From Deltaproteobacteria bacterium (GTDB taxonomy: Bacteria; Desulfobacterota; Desulfobacteria; Desulfobacterales; UBA2156): 64,000 bases of DNA. Location: contig JAFDGC010000007.1 in NCBI GenBank assembly GCA_019309485.1, positions 43,309 to 107,308 on the forward strand. The letters are read 5' to 3'. The translations under genes were made by a program, and so were the position numbers. Of this stretch, positions 17,003 through 25,612 are shown in pieces; the stretch's first letter is position 1; every line of letters starts with the position of its first letter. The notes under the pieces are model-generated. The model was not told where the DNA came from. It ran no database searches and saw only the letters and a list, made by a program, of their open reading frames with translations.

Positions 17003-18495
17003 GGTGTTTCTGCTTTCGCCTTTCGCCGCCGGTCCACAACCAAGGGAATCACGATGATGAGGCCGGCGGCCAGGATCAGTCCCAGGGAGATGGGGCGGGT
17101 CAAAAAAATCATCGGGCTTCCATCCCCCAAGCTGAGGCTTTGCCGGAGACGGTTTTCCAAAATCTCCCCCAGGACCACACCCATGACGAGATTCACCACC
17201 GGCCACCGCATCCGCAGAAGGATATACCCCAATACCCCCATTACGACGGCCACCCCGGCGTCGAAGAGGCGGGTATTGACGGCATAAATGCCGGTCAACG
17301 AAATCACCATGATACTCACGGAGAGAAGCGCCGTGGGGACCCGGACGATCATGGCAAAGGGCCGGAGCCACAGGGCCAGCATGACAAAGGCCGCGACATT
17401 GATCAGGATCATGGAAAAATAAAGGGTATTGATCAACACCGGCTCTTTGATCAACAGCAACGGCCCCGGATAGATCCCGTTGATGGTAAAGACCCCCAAC
17501 AGCACGGCGCTCAATGCTTCCCCAGGAATCCCCAGGGTCAACAAGGGGATCATGGCCCCGGCCGGAACCGCATTGTTTCCGGCTTCCGCGGCCATGCATC
17601 CTTCCGGAGCCCCCCTCCCGAAGGTTTCCGGATGCCGGGATGTCCGCTTGGCGGTCTCATACGATAAAAAGGAAGCCAGTATGGAACCCGTTCCCGGCAA
17701 CAACCCCACAAAGGTACCGATGACGCCCGAGACCCCCAGGGTCTTCCAGTGACGCATGGCCGACCGGAGCTTTGAAAAATCAAGGGTGGACCGGGTGAGA
17801 TTCATGGTGGTCGCCTGTAGGATTGTTCGCTCCACCAGCAGCAATGTCTGCCCGATCCCGAACAGCCCCAGGCAGATGGCCACCAAATCCAGGCCGTTTT
17901 GCATGGACCATACGCCGAAGGTGAACCGTGCGGAAAGGGTGGTCCCGTCGATGCCCACCGTGGAAAACCACAAACCCAGGCCCAGCAGAAGCAAGCCTCG
18001 CGCCAGCTGTTTCCGGTAGGCCATGACCACGAGCACCACTCCCAACAGCCCGGCGGAAAAATATTCGGGCGGGCCGAAGGAAGCGGCCACATGGGCCAGG
18101 ACGGGGGCCAGGAAGATGAGGATGACCACGCTGATGATCCCGCCCCCGAAGGATCCCAATAGCGCGGCGGAAAGGGCCGTCTGTGCCTCCCCTTTTTGGG
18201 TGAGCGGAAACCCGTCGAAACTGGTGATCAAAGAGGAAGGCACCCCGGGAGTACGCATGAGGATGGCCGGAACGGCACCGCCGAAATACCCCCCGCAAAA
18301 CACCCCCAGAAGAAGGGAAAGGGCCACGTCCGGAGAAAAGGCGAAGGTAAACGGGAGGAGCACCACCATCCCCACCATGGGCCCCACACCGGGGAGTATG
18401 CCCACGACAATGCCCACGAAGGTCCCGGCCACAAGGGCGCCTAGGTTGGAAAGGGTGAGCGCCGCCTGGATCCCCTGGATGACGTGTTCCCCCAT
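16993..18495 (-). CDS. tctA: Tripartite tricarboxylate transporter, large permease subunit (TctA)
   Basis: A 500-residue inner-membrane protein with the TctA signature near its start (GIVVGILPGVGPMVGMVVLLPFTF) and its internal repeat (IGTFVGLLPGTGSILASFLSYE). About 11-12 hydrophobic segments are visible. The start at 18495 was chosen because GAGGGATAGGA lies directly upstream, so it begins just after the tctB stop, giving tight coupling. TctA with TctB and the periplasmic TctC takes up carboxylates such as citrate, aromatic acids or similar compounds using an ion gradient. The substrate is not predictable; the adjacent arylsulfotransferase-like gene hints at an aromatic compound. Confidence 0.92.
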   Translation of the reverse strand: MGEHVIQGIQAALTLSNLGALVAGTFVGIVVGILPGVGPMVGMVVLLPFTFAFSPDVALSLLLGVFCGGYFGGAVPAILMRTPGVPSSLITSFDGFPLTQKGEAQTALSAALLGSFGGGIISVVILIFLAPVLAHVAASFGPPEYFSAGLLGVVLVVMAYRKQLARGLLLLGLGLWFSTVGIDGTTLSARFTFGVWSMQNGLDLVAICLGLFGIGQTLLLVERTILQATTMNLTRSTLDFSKLRSAMRHWKTLGVSGVIGTFVGLLPGTGSILASFLSYETAKRTSRHPETFGRGAPEGCMAAEAGNNAVPAGAMIPLLTLGIPGEALSAVLLGVFTINGIYPGPLLLIKEPVLINTLYFSMILINVAAFVMLALWLRPFAMIVRVPTALLSVSIMVISLTGIYAVNTRLFDAGVAVVMGVLGYILLRMRWPVVNLVMGVVLGEILENRLRQSLSLGDGSPMIFLTRPISLGLILAAGLIIVIPLVVDRRRKAKAETPWP

Positions 18496-18497
18496 TC

Positions 18498-19004
18498 CTA
18501 TCCCTCGAACCACTCCATGAGCCACGGTGTGGGAAACCAGACTTGGAGGAAATGTTTGAAGACCAGCGTCATGATTCCGGTAAGAAGGATCGGAATCAAT
18601 AAAAGATGCACGGGCCGCCGATAATTGAGATAATAAAATCCGCCCATGAGAAACAACAGGGAGGACGCCTCCAGCCCCACCAGCCGTAGTCCGAAAAGGT
18701 GCGCCACCAGAAACACCAGGATGAAAAAGGTCTTAACGGGTCTGCCTTCGCCGTCCAAGTGCCATGCGGCGCCGGCGGGGGGACGCAGGAGACGCCCAGT
18801 TGCGGGGAGAGCCGCCAGCACCATGAGAGAAAGGGCCATGATGGGAAAGATCAACGGTCCCTTGTAAAAGGGATCCGGGCCCGAGGTGTCGACGTTTAAG
18901 GGGGAAGTGATCAGCACCCCTGCCGCAAACGTCCCGAAAAAGACCGAAAGGACGTCATGGAGGCGGCTGCCGGTGTTGAACGGCGCTTTCATGGGCGCTT
19001 TCAT
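18498..19004 (-). CDS. tctB: Tripartite tricarboxylate transporter, small permease subunit (TctB)
   Basis: A roughly 168-residue membrane protein with four hydrophobic segments, including a first helix DVLSVFFGTFAAGVLI and a C-terminal pair around LLFLMGGFYYLN and LLLIPILLTGIMTLVF. Size and layout match TctB, and the position between tctC and tctA confirms it. The start is uncertain: ATG 19004 has AGGGATC upstream; ATG 19037 would add eleven residues with no ribosome site. TctB assists TctA in the inner membrane. Confidence 0.85.
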   Translation of the reverse strand: MKAPMKAPFNTGSRLHDVLSVFFGTFAAGVLITSPLNVDTSGPDPFYKGPLIFPIMALSLMVLAALPATGRLLRPPAGAAWHLDGEGRPVKTFFILVFLVAHLFGLRLVGLEASSLLFLMGGFYYLNYRRPVHLLLIPILLTGIMTLVFKHFLQVWFPTPWLMEWFEG

Positions 19005-19063
19005 GGGGTCGATCCCTGTAAAGGGCGGGAACCGCACATATGGATTCCCGCCGCCACGATTGC

Positions 19064-20014
19064 CTACTTGATGATGCCGAGCTCTTTCATGATCTGCCCG
19101 AAATTTGCCAGCTCCGAATCCATTTGCTTCCGGGCCTCCTGGGGTCCGGTGGGATGGGCGATGACACCGACTTTTTGGATGACATCCTGGATTTCCGGGA
19201 GGGCCATGACCTTGAAAAAGGTGTTGCTGAGCCGGCCGGCGATGTCATCCGGCGTTTTTGCCGGCACAAAAATCCCGAACCAGATGGAATAGGGATCTCC
19301 GAATCCCTGTTCCTTCACCGTGGGCACATCTGGATACTGGGGAAGGCGGTTGGGGAGCATACAGGCCAGAAGCTTCATCTGACCCGTTTCGACGTAATCC
19401 TTGAGCCCGGGTGTGGAAAAGGTGATCACATCCGCGTCCCCTTTGACCACCAAAAGGGGATTGAGATTCTTGTACGCGGTTTCCTTCCATTTGAAGCCGC
19501 CGATTTGGGCCACCTTCATGGCGATGAGGGTGGGAACGGCCCCCAGTCCCCAATGAGCCAGCCGAAGCTCATGGGTCTTGCCGTACGCGGCCAGTTCCTT
19601 CAGGTTGCTGTACGGTGCATCCCCCCGGCAGGCCAGAGTGAAGGGGGAGGACCAGATCAGCCCCAGGGTTTTGAGGTCCTGGTTCTTGTAAGGGGTCTTG
19701 CCGCGGAGTACCTGGGTGATCATGGGGCCGATGGAGATGAGTCCCAAGGTATAACCGTCCGGCCGGCTTTGGGCCAACTCGTTCGTGGCCAGAACGGCGC
19801 CGCCCCCGGGTTTATTGACCACCTTGACCGGAACGCCCAATTCCTTTGACAGATGGGGGGTCATGGCCGTGGTAACCATGGTGGAGGGGTCATTCCCCGC
19901 CGGCCAGGGAATGATGATCTGAATCGGTTTGGACGGCCATTGGGCAGCCATCCCCGCAGCCGCGGGCAAAAACAGAAAAGCCAGTACCGCTGAAATCATT
20001 TTTCTTTTCCTCAT
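19064..20014 (-). CDS. tctC: Tripartite tricarboxylate transporter, periplasmic binding protein (TctC/Bug family)
   Basis: A 316-residue exported protein with a signal peptide (MRKRKMISAVLAFLFLPAAAGMAAQ). Mature-domain features are those of the Bug/TctC family: WPSKPIQIIIPWPAGNDPST near the start, VVNKPGGGAVLATNEL, RPDGYTLGL and the C-terminal GFVIPAKTPDDIAGRL-like segment (here GIFVPAKTPDDIAGRL). It binds the carboxylate ligand in the periplasm and hands it to TctAB. It is the first gene of the operon and is divergent from the FadR-type regulator at 20176, the likely controller. The 160-bp divergent spacer has an AT-rich stretch at 20108-20155 but no operator I can define. Confidence 0.92.
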   Translation of the reverse strand: MRKRKMISAVLAFLFLPAAAGMAAQWPSKPIQIIIPWPAGNDPSTMVTTAMTPHLSKELGVPVKVVNKPGGGAVLATNELAQSRPDGYTLGLISIGPMITQVLRGKTPYKNQDLKTLGLIWSSPFTLACRGDAPYSNLKELAAYGKTHELRLAHWGLGAVPTLIAMKVAQIGGFKWKETAYKNLNPLLVVKGDADVITFSTPGLKDYVETGQMKLLACMLPNRLPQYPDVPTVKEQGFGDPYSIWFGIFVPAKTPDDIAGRLSNTFFKVMALPEIQDVIQKVGVIAHPTGPQEARKQMDSELANFGQIMKELGIIK

Positions 20015-20175
20015 GAGCCACCTCCATGCAAAAGGTTAGGGGACGCATCACGCACCGGGGAGCGGGAGAGGACCGCGCCGGTGCATTTTCTCTACGGGTT
20101 GCCTTTTTAGATAAAATGTTATATGTTAGACCGACTTTATTTGTCAATCCATTTTTCTCCACTAAAGGAAACGCC

Positions 20176-20913
20176 ATGCCCTCGTTTTTGCCCGTCAAAC
20201 AAATCCGGGTATCGGATGTGGTTTTCAAGCAATTGAAAAGCGCCATCCTTTCCGGACAATTTTCGCCCGGCCAAAAACTCCCTTCCGAACGAGAGCTCAC
20301 CGAAACCTTTCAGATCAGCCGGGTGGTGGTGCGGGAGGCCATCCGCAGCCTGGAAACCTCCGGATTCGTCACCATCCGCCAGGGGCCCCACGGGGGTGCC
20401 TATGTAAAGGAACTGGGATTCGATCGGGTCTTTGAGTCCTTTTTGGACCTCTTCCTGATGGGACGGATGTCCGTGGCCGAGCTCATCCAGGTGCGGCAGC
20501 TCATCCAGCCGGAGGTTTCCCGGCTGGCCGCCCTCCACGTCAACGCGGACTCGGCGCGTCTTTTGGAAGAGGCTCTGGCTTTCGAGGCAACCCCCAAACC
20601 CAGCCACGCCGAGCGGGTGAAGGGCCGGATGGCCACCGACCTCGTACTGGCCAAAATGTGTGGAAACCGTCTCTACCAGGCCATCCTTGAGCCCCTCATC
20701 CGTCTCACCCAGGAGATCATTTTGACCGTCAAGCCGGAAAAGACCGTGTTCCATGATCATTCGGAACACCAGGCCATCGTGGACGCCGTCCTTGCCCGAA
20801 ACGGCCCCGAAGCCGCCGCAGCCACAAGCAAACACCTCAATACGGTCCAATCGGGGCTTTTGAAGCTGGAAAAGGATTTTCGAAAGCGGATCGGCACCGT
20901 ATCCGCCTCATAA
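20176..20913 (+). CDS. GntR/FadR-family transcriptional regulator
   Basis: A 245-residue regulator. The start at 20176 follows AAAGGAA; the longer frame to 20026 has no ribosome site. Residues 8-75 form the GntR winged helix (QLKSAILSGQFSPGQKLPSERELTETFQISRVVVREAIRSLE is the typical region, split here by family-specific residues), followed by GFVTIRQGPHGGAYV. The C-terminal half is an all-helical FCD domain with the metal-binding Asp and His residues (about residues 150-215, ending in HSEHQAIVDAV). FadR-type regulators respond to carboxylates. It is divergent from tctCBA, so it probably represses that operon until the transported compound binds. Confidence 0.9.
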   Translation: MPSFLPVKQIRVSDVVFKQLKSAILSGQFSPGQKLPSERELTETFQISRVVVREAIRSLETSGFVTIRQGPHGGAYVKELGFDRVFESFLDLFLMGRMSVAELIQVRQLIQPEVSRLAALHVNADSARLLEEALAFEATPKPSHAERVKGRMATDLVLAKMCGNRLYQAILEPLIRLTQEIILTVKPEKTVFHDHSEHQAIVDAVLARNGPEAAAATSKHLNTVQSGLLKLEKDFRKRIGTVSAS

Positions 20914-20930
20914 AGGATCCAAAACGCACA

Positions 20931-20957
20931 TTGACAAGCCGCCCGTCGGACTATAGG
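20931..20957 (+). promoter_or_regulatory. Candidate sigma-70 promoter of the FKBP gene
   Basis: TTGACA at 20931-20936 and TATAGG at 20952-20957 are separated by 15 bp, slightly short of the usual 16-18. It lies about 60 bp upstream of the FKBP isomerase start. Confidence 0.4.
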
Positions 20958-21018
20958 CTGCCGGGGCAGCGGATCAATTGCGTTGTCCCTCATATCCCAT
21001 ACTGGAAAGGAAATCCCG

Positions 21019-21750
21019 ATGACTTACCGCTTACTGATGTCGCTGGTGCTCCTCTTGGGCACAGGACATGCTGCATGGGCCCAAGACGCCTTGTCCCTGA
21101 AAACGGAAAAAGAGAAGCTGAGCTATGCTTTGGGTGTCAATACCGCCAAAAACATGAAACGTTTTTTCGAAATGCACGGCCTGGAGTTTGACACAACACT
21201 TCTTGAAAAAGGCTTCAGGGACGGATTTACAAAAGACAAGGCGGCGTTGAGCGAAGCGGAAATCAAGTCGGTCCTTGCCGCACTCCAGAAAAAATTGACG
21301 GAAAAACAAGAGGCGGAAAGGGTCGAACAGGAGAAAAAGAGGACGGCCGAAGGAGAAAAAAATAAAATGGAAGGGGAAGCCTTTCTGGGAGAAAACAGTG
21401 AAAAAGAAGGGGTGAAAACCCTTCCCAGCGGGCTTCAGTATAAAGTGCTTCAGGAAGGGACCGGAGACTTCCCCAAGGGTTCCGATACGGTCACCGTGCA
21501 CTACAAGGGAACCCTCGTCGACGGAACCGAGTTCGACAGCTCCTATAAACGGGGACAACCCGCCACTTTTCCCGTGGACGGGGTCATCAAAGGATGGACA
21601 GAAGCCCTGCAGCTCATGAAGGAAGGGGCCAAATGGCAGATATTCCTTCCCCCTGAACTGGCTTACGGCGAAACCGGGACGCCGGGAGGCCCCATCGGCC
21701 CCAACGCCACGCTGATCTTTGAAGTAGAGTTGATTTCCGTGGGGAAATAG
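21019..21750 (+). CDS. FKBP-type peptidyl-prolyl cis-trans isomerase (Mip/FklB-like), exported
   Basis: A 243-residue protein. ATG 21019 follows AAAGGAAA and opens a signal peptide (RLLMSLVLLLGTGHAAWAQ). Residues 25-115 are the FKBP_N dimerisation region with a long charged helix. Residues 140-243 are the FKBP domain with HYKGTLVDGTEFDSSY, VIKGWTEAL, the LPPELAYGE loop and IFEVELISV. It is a periplasmic or outer-membrane folding helper like Mip or FkpA. It is convergent with cobA-hemD, and a family C GC hairpin (21752-21793) lies between them. Confidence 0.92.
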   Translation: MTYRLLMSLVLLLGTGHAAWAQDALSLKTEKEKLSYALGVNTAKNMKRFFEMHGLEFDTTLLEKGFRDGFTKDKAALSEAEIKSVLAALQKKLTEKQEAERVEQEKKRTAEGEKNKMEGEAFLGENSEKEGVKTLPSGLQYKVLQEGTGDFPKGSDTVTVHYKGTLVDGTEFDSSYKRGQPATFPVDGVIKGWTEALQLMKEGAKWQIFLPPELAYGETGTPGGPIGPNATLIFEVELISVGK

Positions 21751-21751
21751 A

Positions 21752-21793
21752 CATTTTCCTTGCCGGGGAACCCCGCCCTGATGGGCGAAACGC
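21752..21793. repeat. GC-hairpin repeat, family C, copy 2
   Basis: CATTTTCCTTGCCGGGGAAC followed by CCCGCCCTGATGGGCGAAAC, matching copies at 5053 and 52990. It lies between the convergent FKBP and cobA-hemD genes and may double as a terminator. Confidence 0.5.
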
Positions 21794-21806
21794 CACAAAA
21801 TCAGGT

Positions 21807-23327
21807 TTATGAAGTGCTTTGGTATTGAAGGATCGCTTCCACCAGCCCCGGAATGGTGAAGGTGTCGGCCGTCACGTGTACCGTAAACCCCAGGCCCCTG
21901 GCCGTGTCGGTGGTGATGGGGCCGATACTGGCCACCACGACGCCTTCCATGAGCGCGTCGAACCGGTCCCCGGGCAAAAGGGCGCGGAAATGCTTTACCG
22001 TGGAAGAACTCGTAAAGGTGATCATATCCACGCCTTTTTCTTCCAATAAGGTTAAAATCGTTCCCGCCGCCTCCTCTGTCGTTTCGGTGCGATAAACGGG
22101 AATATCCTCCACATTGGCGCCCATCTGCCGGAGGGCGTCGGGAAGTACGGACCGGGCTTCCATGGCCCGGGGCAGTAAAACATACCTGCCCCTGAGGGCT
22201 TCCTGCGAAAAGGCCGCCGCCACGGATTCCGCCCGAAAGCTTTCCGGAACGATATCGCTTTTGAGCCCGTATTCGAAAAGCTTCTTTTGCGTGGCGGGCC
22301 CGATCACCGCGGTCTGCACATGGCCCAGGGCCCGAACATCCTTTCCTTTATGAAAGAGGCGGTCGAAAAAGGCACGCACCCCGTTGACGCTGGTAAAGAC
22401 CAGCCAGTCGTATCGTGAAAGCCCGTCGATGGCGGCATCCAGAGGCGCATCGTCTTCCAAGGGCGCAATCCGAATGGTGGGATATTCCAGGCACCGGGCC
22501 CCCAGATCGGAGAGGGCCTGCACCAGGTCGCTGGCCTGTTCCCGGGCCCGGGTGACCACGATGCGCTTTCCGAAAAGGGGTTTCTTTTCGAACCATGCAA
22601 GCTTTTCCCGCAGGCCCACCACCGCCCCCACCACCATCACCACGGGCGGCTTCAATGCTGCTTCCGCCGCCGCCGCATGGATTGTGCCCAGGGTCCCCGT
22701 CAGCGTCACCTGCTCCGGGGTCGTCCCCCACCGCACCAGGGCCACCGGGGTGGTTTCCGGGAGTCCCGCCGCGGTCAAGCGGGAGACCAGATGCGGCAGA
22801 TTCTTCATCCCCATTAAAAAAACAAGGGTCCCCATCCCTTTGGCCAGCGCCTCCCACTCGATCCCGGAAACCCCCTTTGTGGGGTCTTCGTGCCCGGTCA
22901 CGAATCCAACGGTGGACGTGAAGGCCCTGTGCGTCAGGGGAATCCCCGCATAGGCGGGGGCCGCGATGGCCGATGTCACCCCCGGGACCACTTCATAGGG
23001 AATGCCGGCATCCACCAGGACCTCCGCCTCCTCTCCGCCCCGGCCGAAGATGTACGGATCCCCCCCTTTCAGGCGGGCCACCGTGCGGCCCTGGGAAGCC
23101 TTTTCCACGATCAGTGCGTTTATTCGTTCCTGGGAAAGGGTGTGGTCCCCTCCTTTTTTTCCCACATACAGGATTTCCGCCCTTTTGGCGGCATGGGCCA
23201 AAAGGCGGGGGGAGGCGAGAAAATCGTAAATGATGACGTCCGCTTTTTGGATGCACGAAAGCCCCTTTAGGGTGATCAGTTCGGGATCCCCGGGACCTGC
23301 TCCCACTAGATAGACTTTACCGTTCAT
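21807..23327 (-). CDS. cobA-hemD: Fused uroporphyrinogen-III methyltransferase / uroporphyrinogen-III synthase
   Basis: A 506-residue two-domain enzyme. Residues 1-245 are SUMT (VYLVGAGPGDPELITLKGL, then GGDPYIFGRGGEE and the VVPGVTSA region), which methylates uroporphyrinogen III to precorrin-2 with SAM. Residues 255-506 are HemD (KRIVVTRAREQASDL, then VFTSVNGVRAFFDRL and ITFTSSSTVKHF), which closes and inverts the tetrapyrrole ring. The product feeds siroheme, cobalamin and, in sulfate reducers, the alternative heme route. It overlaps hemC by 11 nt and follows it in the same operon. Such cobA-hemD fusions are common in this group. Confidence 0.95.
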   Translation of the reverse strand: MNGKVYLVGAGPGDPELITLKGLSCIQKADVIIYDFLASPRLLAHAAKRAEILYVGKKGGDHTLSQERINALIVEKASQGRTVARLKGGDPYIFGRGGEEAEVLVDAGIPYEVVPGVTSAIAAPAYAGIPLTHRAFTSTVGFVTGHEDPTKGVSGIEWEALAKGMGTLVFLMGMKNLPHLVSRLTAAGLPETTPVALVRWGTTPEQVTLTGTLGTIHAAAAEAALKPPVVMVVGAVVGLREKLAWFEKKPLFGKRIVVTRAREQASDLVQALSDLGARCLEYPTIRIAPLEDDAPLDAAIDGLSRYDWLVFTSVNGVRAFFDRLFHKGKDVRALGHVQTAVIGPATQKKLFEYGLKSDIVPESFRAESVAAAFSQEALRGRYVLLPRAMEARSVLPDALRQMGANVEDIPVYRTETTEEAAGTILTLLEEKGVDMITFTSSSTVKHFRALLPGDRFDALMEGVVVASIGPITTDTARGLGFTVHVTADTFTIPGLVEAILQYQSTS

Positions 23328-24264
23328 TTTCCTTTTTCATCAGCGCCAAAAGGGTTTCAACAATCTGTCGGCCGCCGGCATTCAAGAGCTGTTCGGCCAG
23401 CCGGTCCCCCACGTCTTCCGCACGGGCGGCGGGACCGGAATGGTCGCCCTCAAGGACCGTTTCGCCGTCCAGGTCCGCAAGGAGACCCCGGAGGAAAACC
23501 GTATCTCCCGAAACCTTTCCCGCCGCCGCAATGGGCACCTGGCAGCTTCCTTCCATGCGGCGTAAAAAGGCCCGCTCCGCATCCACGGCGACCCTCGTGG
23601 GCGGATGATTCAAGGCGGCCACGCGGTCGGCCACGTCGGAATCGTCTTTCCGCATTTCGAGGCAAAGGGCGCCTTGCCCCACGGCGGGAAGCATCACGGA
23701 TTCGTCCAGGTATTCGGTGACATGGCGTTCCAGGTCCATCCGCCGGACACCGGCGGCTGCGACGACGATGGCGTCCAGCGCTTCGGTTTCAAGCTTTCGG
23801 ATTCGGGTGTCGAGATTCCCCCGCAAGGAAAGGATCCGAAGATCCGGGCGCTGATGTTTCAACTGGACGGACCGGCGGAGACTGCTGGTGCCGATGCGCG
23901 CTCCCGGAGCCAGCGCCGCCAGGGGTTTCCCGAGCCTGGAGATGAGTACGTCCCGGGGGTCTTCCCGTTCGGGGACAGCGCCGATTTCCAGGCCCTCCGG
24001 AAGCATGGCGGGCATATCCTTCATGCTGTGCACGGCCACGTCGATGCGTCCCTGGAGGAGGGCGTCTTCGATTTCTTTGACAAAAAGCCCTTTTCCCCCG
24101 ACCCGGGCCAAGGGGACATCCAGGATTTTGTCTCCGGTGGTTTTGATGGGGATGATCTCGACGATCAATCCGGGATGGCCGGCCTTCAGGGCGGATGCCA
24201 CCCACCGGGCCTGCCAAAGGGCCAGACGGCTTCCCCGGGTACCGATTTTAAGGGTATCCGGCAC
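23317..24264 (-). CDS. hemC: Hydroxymethylbilane synthase (porphobilinogen deaminase)
   Basis: The 315-residue enzyme joins four porphobilinogen units into hydroxymethylbilane. Family motifs are all present: IGTRGSRLALWQA at the start, VHSMKDMPA, IGTSSLRRSVQL, LRGNLDTRI and VGQGAL. The dipyrromethane-cofactor cysteine is C241 in EGSCQVPIAA. Its start lies 3 bp after the stop of the FmdB-like gene and its end overlaps cobA-hemD, so the three genes form one transcript. It is cytoplasmic and of normal length. Confidence 0.96.
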   Translation of the reverse strand: MPDTLKIGTRGSRLALWQARWVASALKAGHPGLIVEIIPIKTTGDKILDVPLARVGGKGLFVKEIEDALLQGRIDVAVHSMKDMPAMLPEGLEIGAVPEREDPRDVLISRLGKPLAALAPGARIGTSSLRRSVQLKHQRPDLRILSLRGNLDTRIRKLETEALDAIVVAAAGVRRMDLERHVTEYLDESVMLPAVGQGALCLEMRKDDSDVADRVAALNHPPTRVAVDAERAFLRRMEGSCQVPIAAAGKVSGDTVFLRGLLADLDGETVLEGDHSGPAARAEDVGDRLAEQLLNAGGRQIVETLLALMKKENER

Positions 24265-24267
24265 CGT

Positions 24268-24495
24268 TTATCCGCACCCGGCGCAGCTGGTGGCCGCACA
24301 CCCGGTGCACGAGGATCCGGCCGACTTGGAAACGGTCTCTCCCCCTTTGCCTTTGCTGATGAATCCGCAGGAGGACATGAGGCGGGCGACCTTCTTGCTC
24401 CGGCAGGAAGGACACGCATTGGGTTCGTCTTTTCCGATGACCAGGTATTCAAAACGTTTATCGCATTTTGTGCATCGATACTCGTAAATGGGCAT
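24268..24495 (-). CDS. FmdB-family zinc-ribbon protein
   Basis: A 75-residue protein beginning MPIYEYRCTKCDKRFEYLV, the hallmark of FmdB-type putative regulatory proteins, with two CxxC pairs (CTKC and CPSCRSKK) forming a zinc ribbon. The tail is Gly/Ser/Cys-rich (SSCTGCAATSCAGCG). The family's molecular role is unsettled; it was first linked to formamidase/amidase regulation and often neighbours metabolic operons. Here it leads the hemC-cobA-hemD transcript. Confidence 0.85.
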   Translation of the reverse strand: MPIYEYRCTKCDKRFEYLVIGKDEPNACPSCRSKKVARLMSSCGFISKGKGGETVSKSAGSSCTGCAATSCAGCG

Positions 24496-24631
24496 GGGCT
24501 TTTATCTCCCCGGGTTACCGTTTTTTCAGGCGGCTTTTTCACGGGTCTCCGCCACGATCTTTTATCTGTATTTTCAAAATAATCACGGGAAACGCCGCTG
24601 CAACTAAAAACCGGCGCTTTCTACGATTTTA

Positions 24632-25612
24632 TCACATGGTTTTTTTCCTCATTTTTTTCGGGTCCCGGCGGCCTTCAAGGGCTTCGATGACCCCGGCGGC
24701 CAAGAGCGGCACCATGATCTCGTGATGCCCCACCAGGGCATACCCCTTCCCGCCATCCGCGGTGGGACGCGCCACCACATTGGCCATGGGCCGATACTGG
24801 CGGACAAAGTCCATATTGACGGTGGTGAAGTGTTTCAGCGGCGTCCCCAGGTTGCGGACCATGGTCACGGCCTTGAGGAAGACCTCCGGAAGGATCACCG
24901 CGGATCCTGCGTTGATGTAAACTCCCCCTTCCAAAGCGGCCACTACGGAGACAAAGGTCTCGAAATCGGAATAAGTGGCCCTCCCGGTCCGTTCCGGATC
25001 AAAGGCCGGGTGCATGTGGAGGATGTCGGTGCCGAAGGCCACATGCACCGTGACCGGAATATTGAGTCGGGCTCCGGCGGCAAGGAGGGAAAGAGTCCGG
25101 TGCGGCAGGCCTGCCGCCAGGATGGCATCTCCCACGCACCGCCCCAGACCGTTTTCGGATTTTTCGGCAAGGGCGTTGTTTAAAAAATTCGCGGTGTCTT
25201 CCACCATTCCGAACGTCCCGTTGGAAAGGGATCCGTCCACATCCTCCGAGGTGCTCCCGACAAGAGCCACCTCCAAATCGTGGATGATCCCGGCGCCGTT
25301 CATGGCCACGGCCGAAATCACGCCCCGCTCCATTAGGTCGATGATGACGGGATTGAGTCCCACCTTGATCACATGGGCCCCCATACCGAAGAGTACGGTC
25401 TTTTTTTCTCTTGCCGCCCCTGACACGGCGGTAACGATCTCCCGGAAATCCCTTCCCGCCAGGATATGGGGGAGACTCTCCAAGAACGCGGAAAAAGGGC
25501 TTTCGGGCGCATAGACCTGTGCAAACTGGGCGGTGTTGACCTTGCGGGTCCCCTTGGAAAGGGGATACGTTCGGATTTTTTTGAAATCCATCCGTTTAAA
25601 GGTGCGGGCCAT
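24632..25612 (-). CDS. Conserved protein of unknown function, deoxyhypusine-synthase-like fold possible
   Basis: A 326-residue soluble protein that I do not recognise with confidence. Glycine-rich alternating strand/helix segments (VLFGMGAHVIKVGLNPVII, AVAMNGAGIIHDLEVALVG) suggest a Rossmann-like nucleotide-binding fold; the GAGIIHDLE stretch recalls the GGVEEDLI region of deoxyhypusine synthase, but bacteria of this type lack eIF5A, so the substrate would differ. The C-terminal ADGGKGYALVGHHEIMVPLL is distinctive. ATG 25612 was chosen because GGAAAG precedes it; it overlaps gmhA by 17 nt. Position after gmhA in the selA run suggests co-transcription, possibly with sugar or envelope metabolism. 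Confidence 0.65.
   Translation of the reverse strand: MARTFKRMDFKKIRTYPLSKGTRKVNTAQFAQVYAPESPFSAFLESLPHILAGRDFREIVTAVSGAAREKKTVLFGMGAHVIKVGLNPVIIDLMERGVISAVAMNGAGIIHDLEVALVGSTSEDVDGSLSNGTFGMVEDTANFLNNALAEKSENGLGRCVGDAILAAGLPHRTLSLLAAGARLNIPVTVHVAFGTDILHMHPAFDPERTGRATYSDFETFVSVVAALEGGVYINAGSAVILPEVFLKAVTMVRNLGTPLKHFTTVNMDFVRQYRPMANVVARPTADGGKGYALVGHHEIMVPLLAAGVIEALEGRRDPKKMRKKTM

Noticed and set aside
17003..17599. Extended 486-residue frame leading into the glutaredoxin fusion
   Set aside because: The first 199 residues are an out-of-frame reading of tctA; ATG 17002 is the real start.
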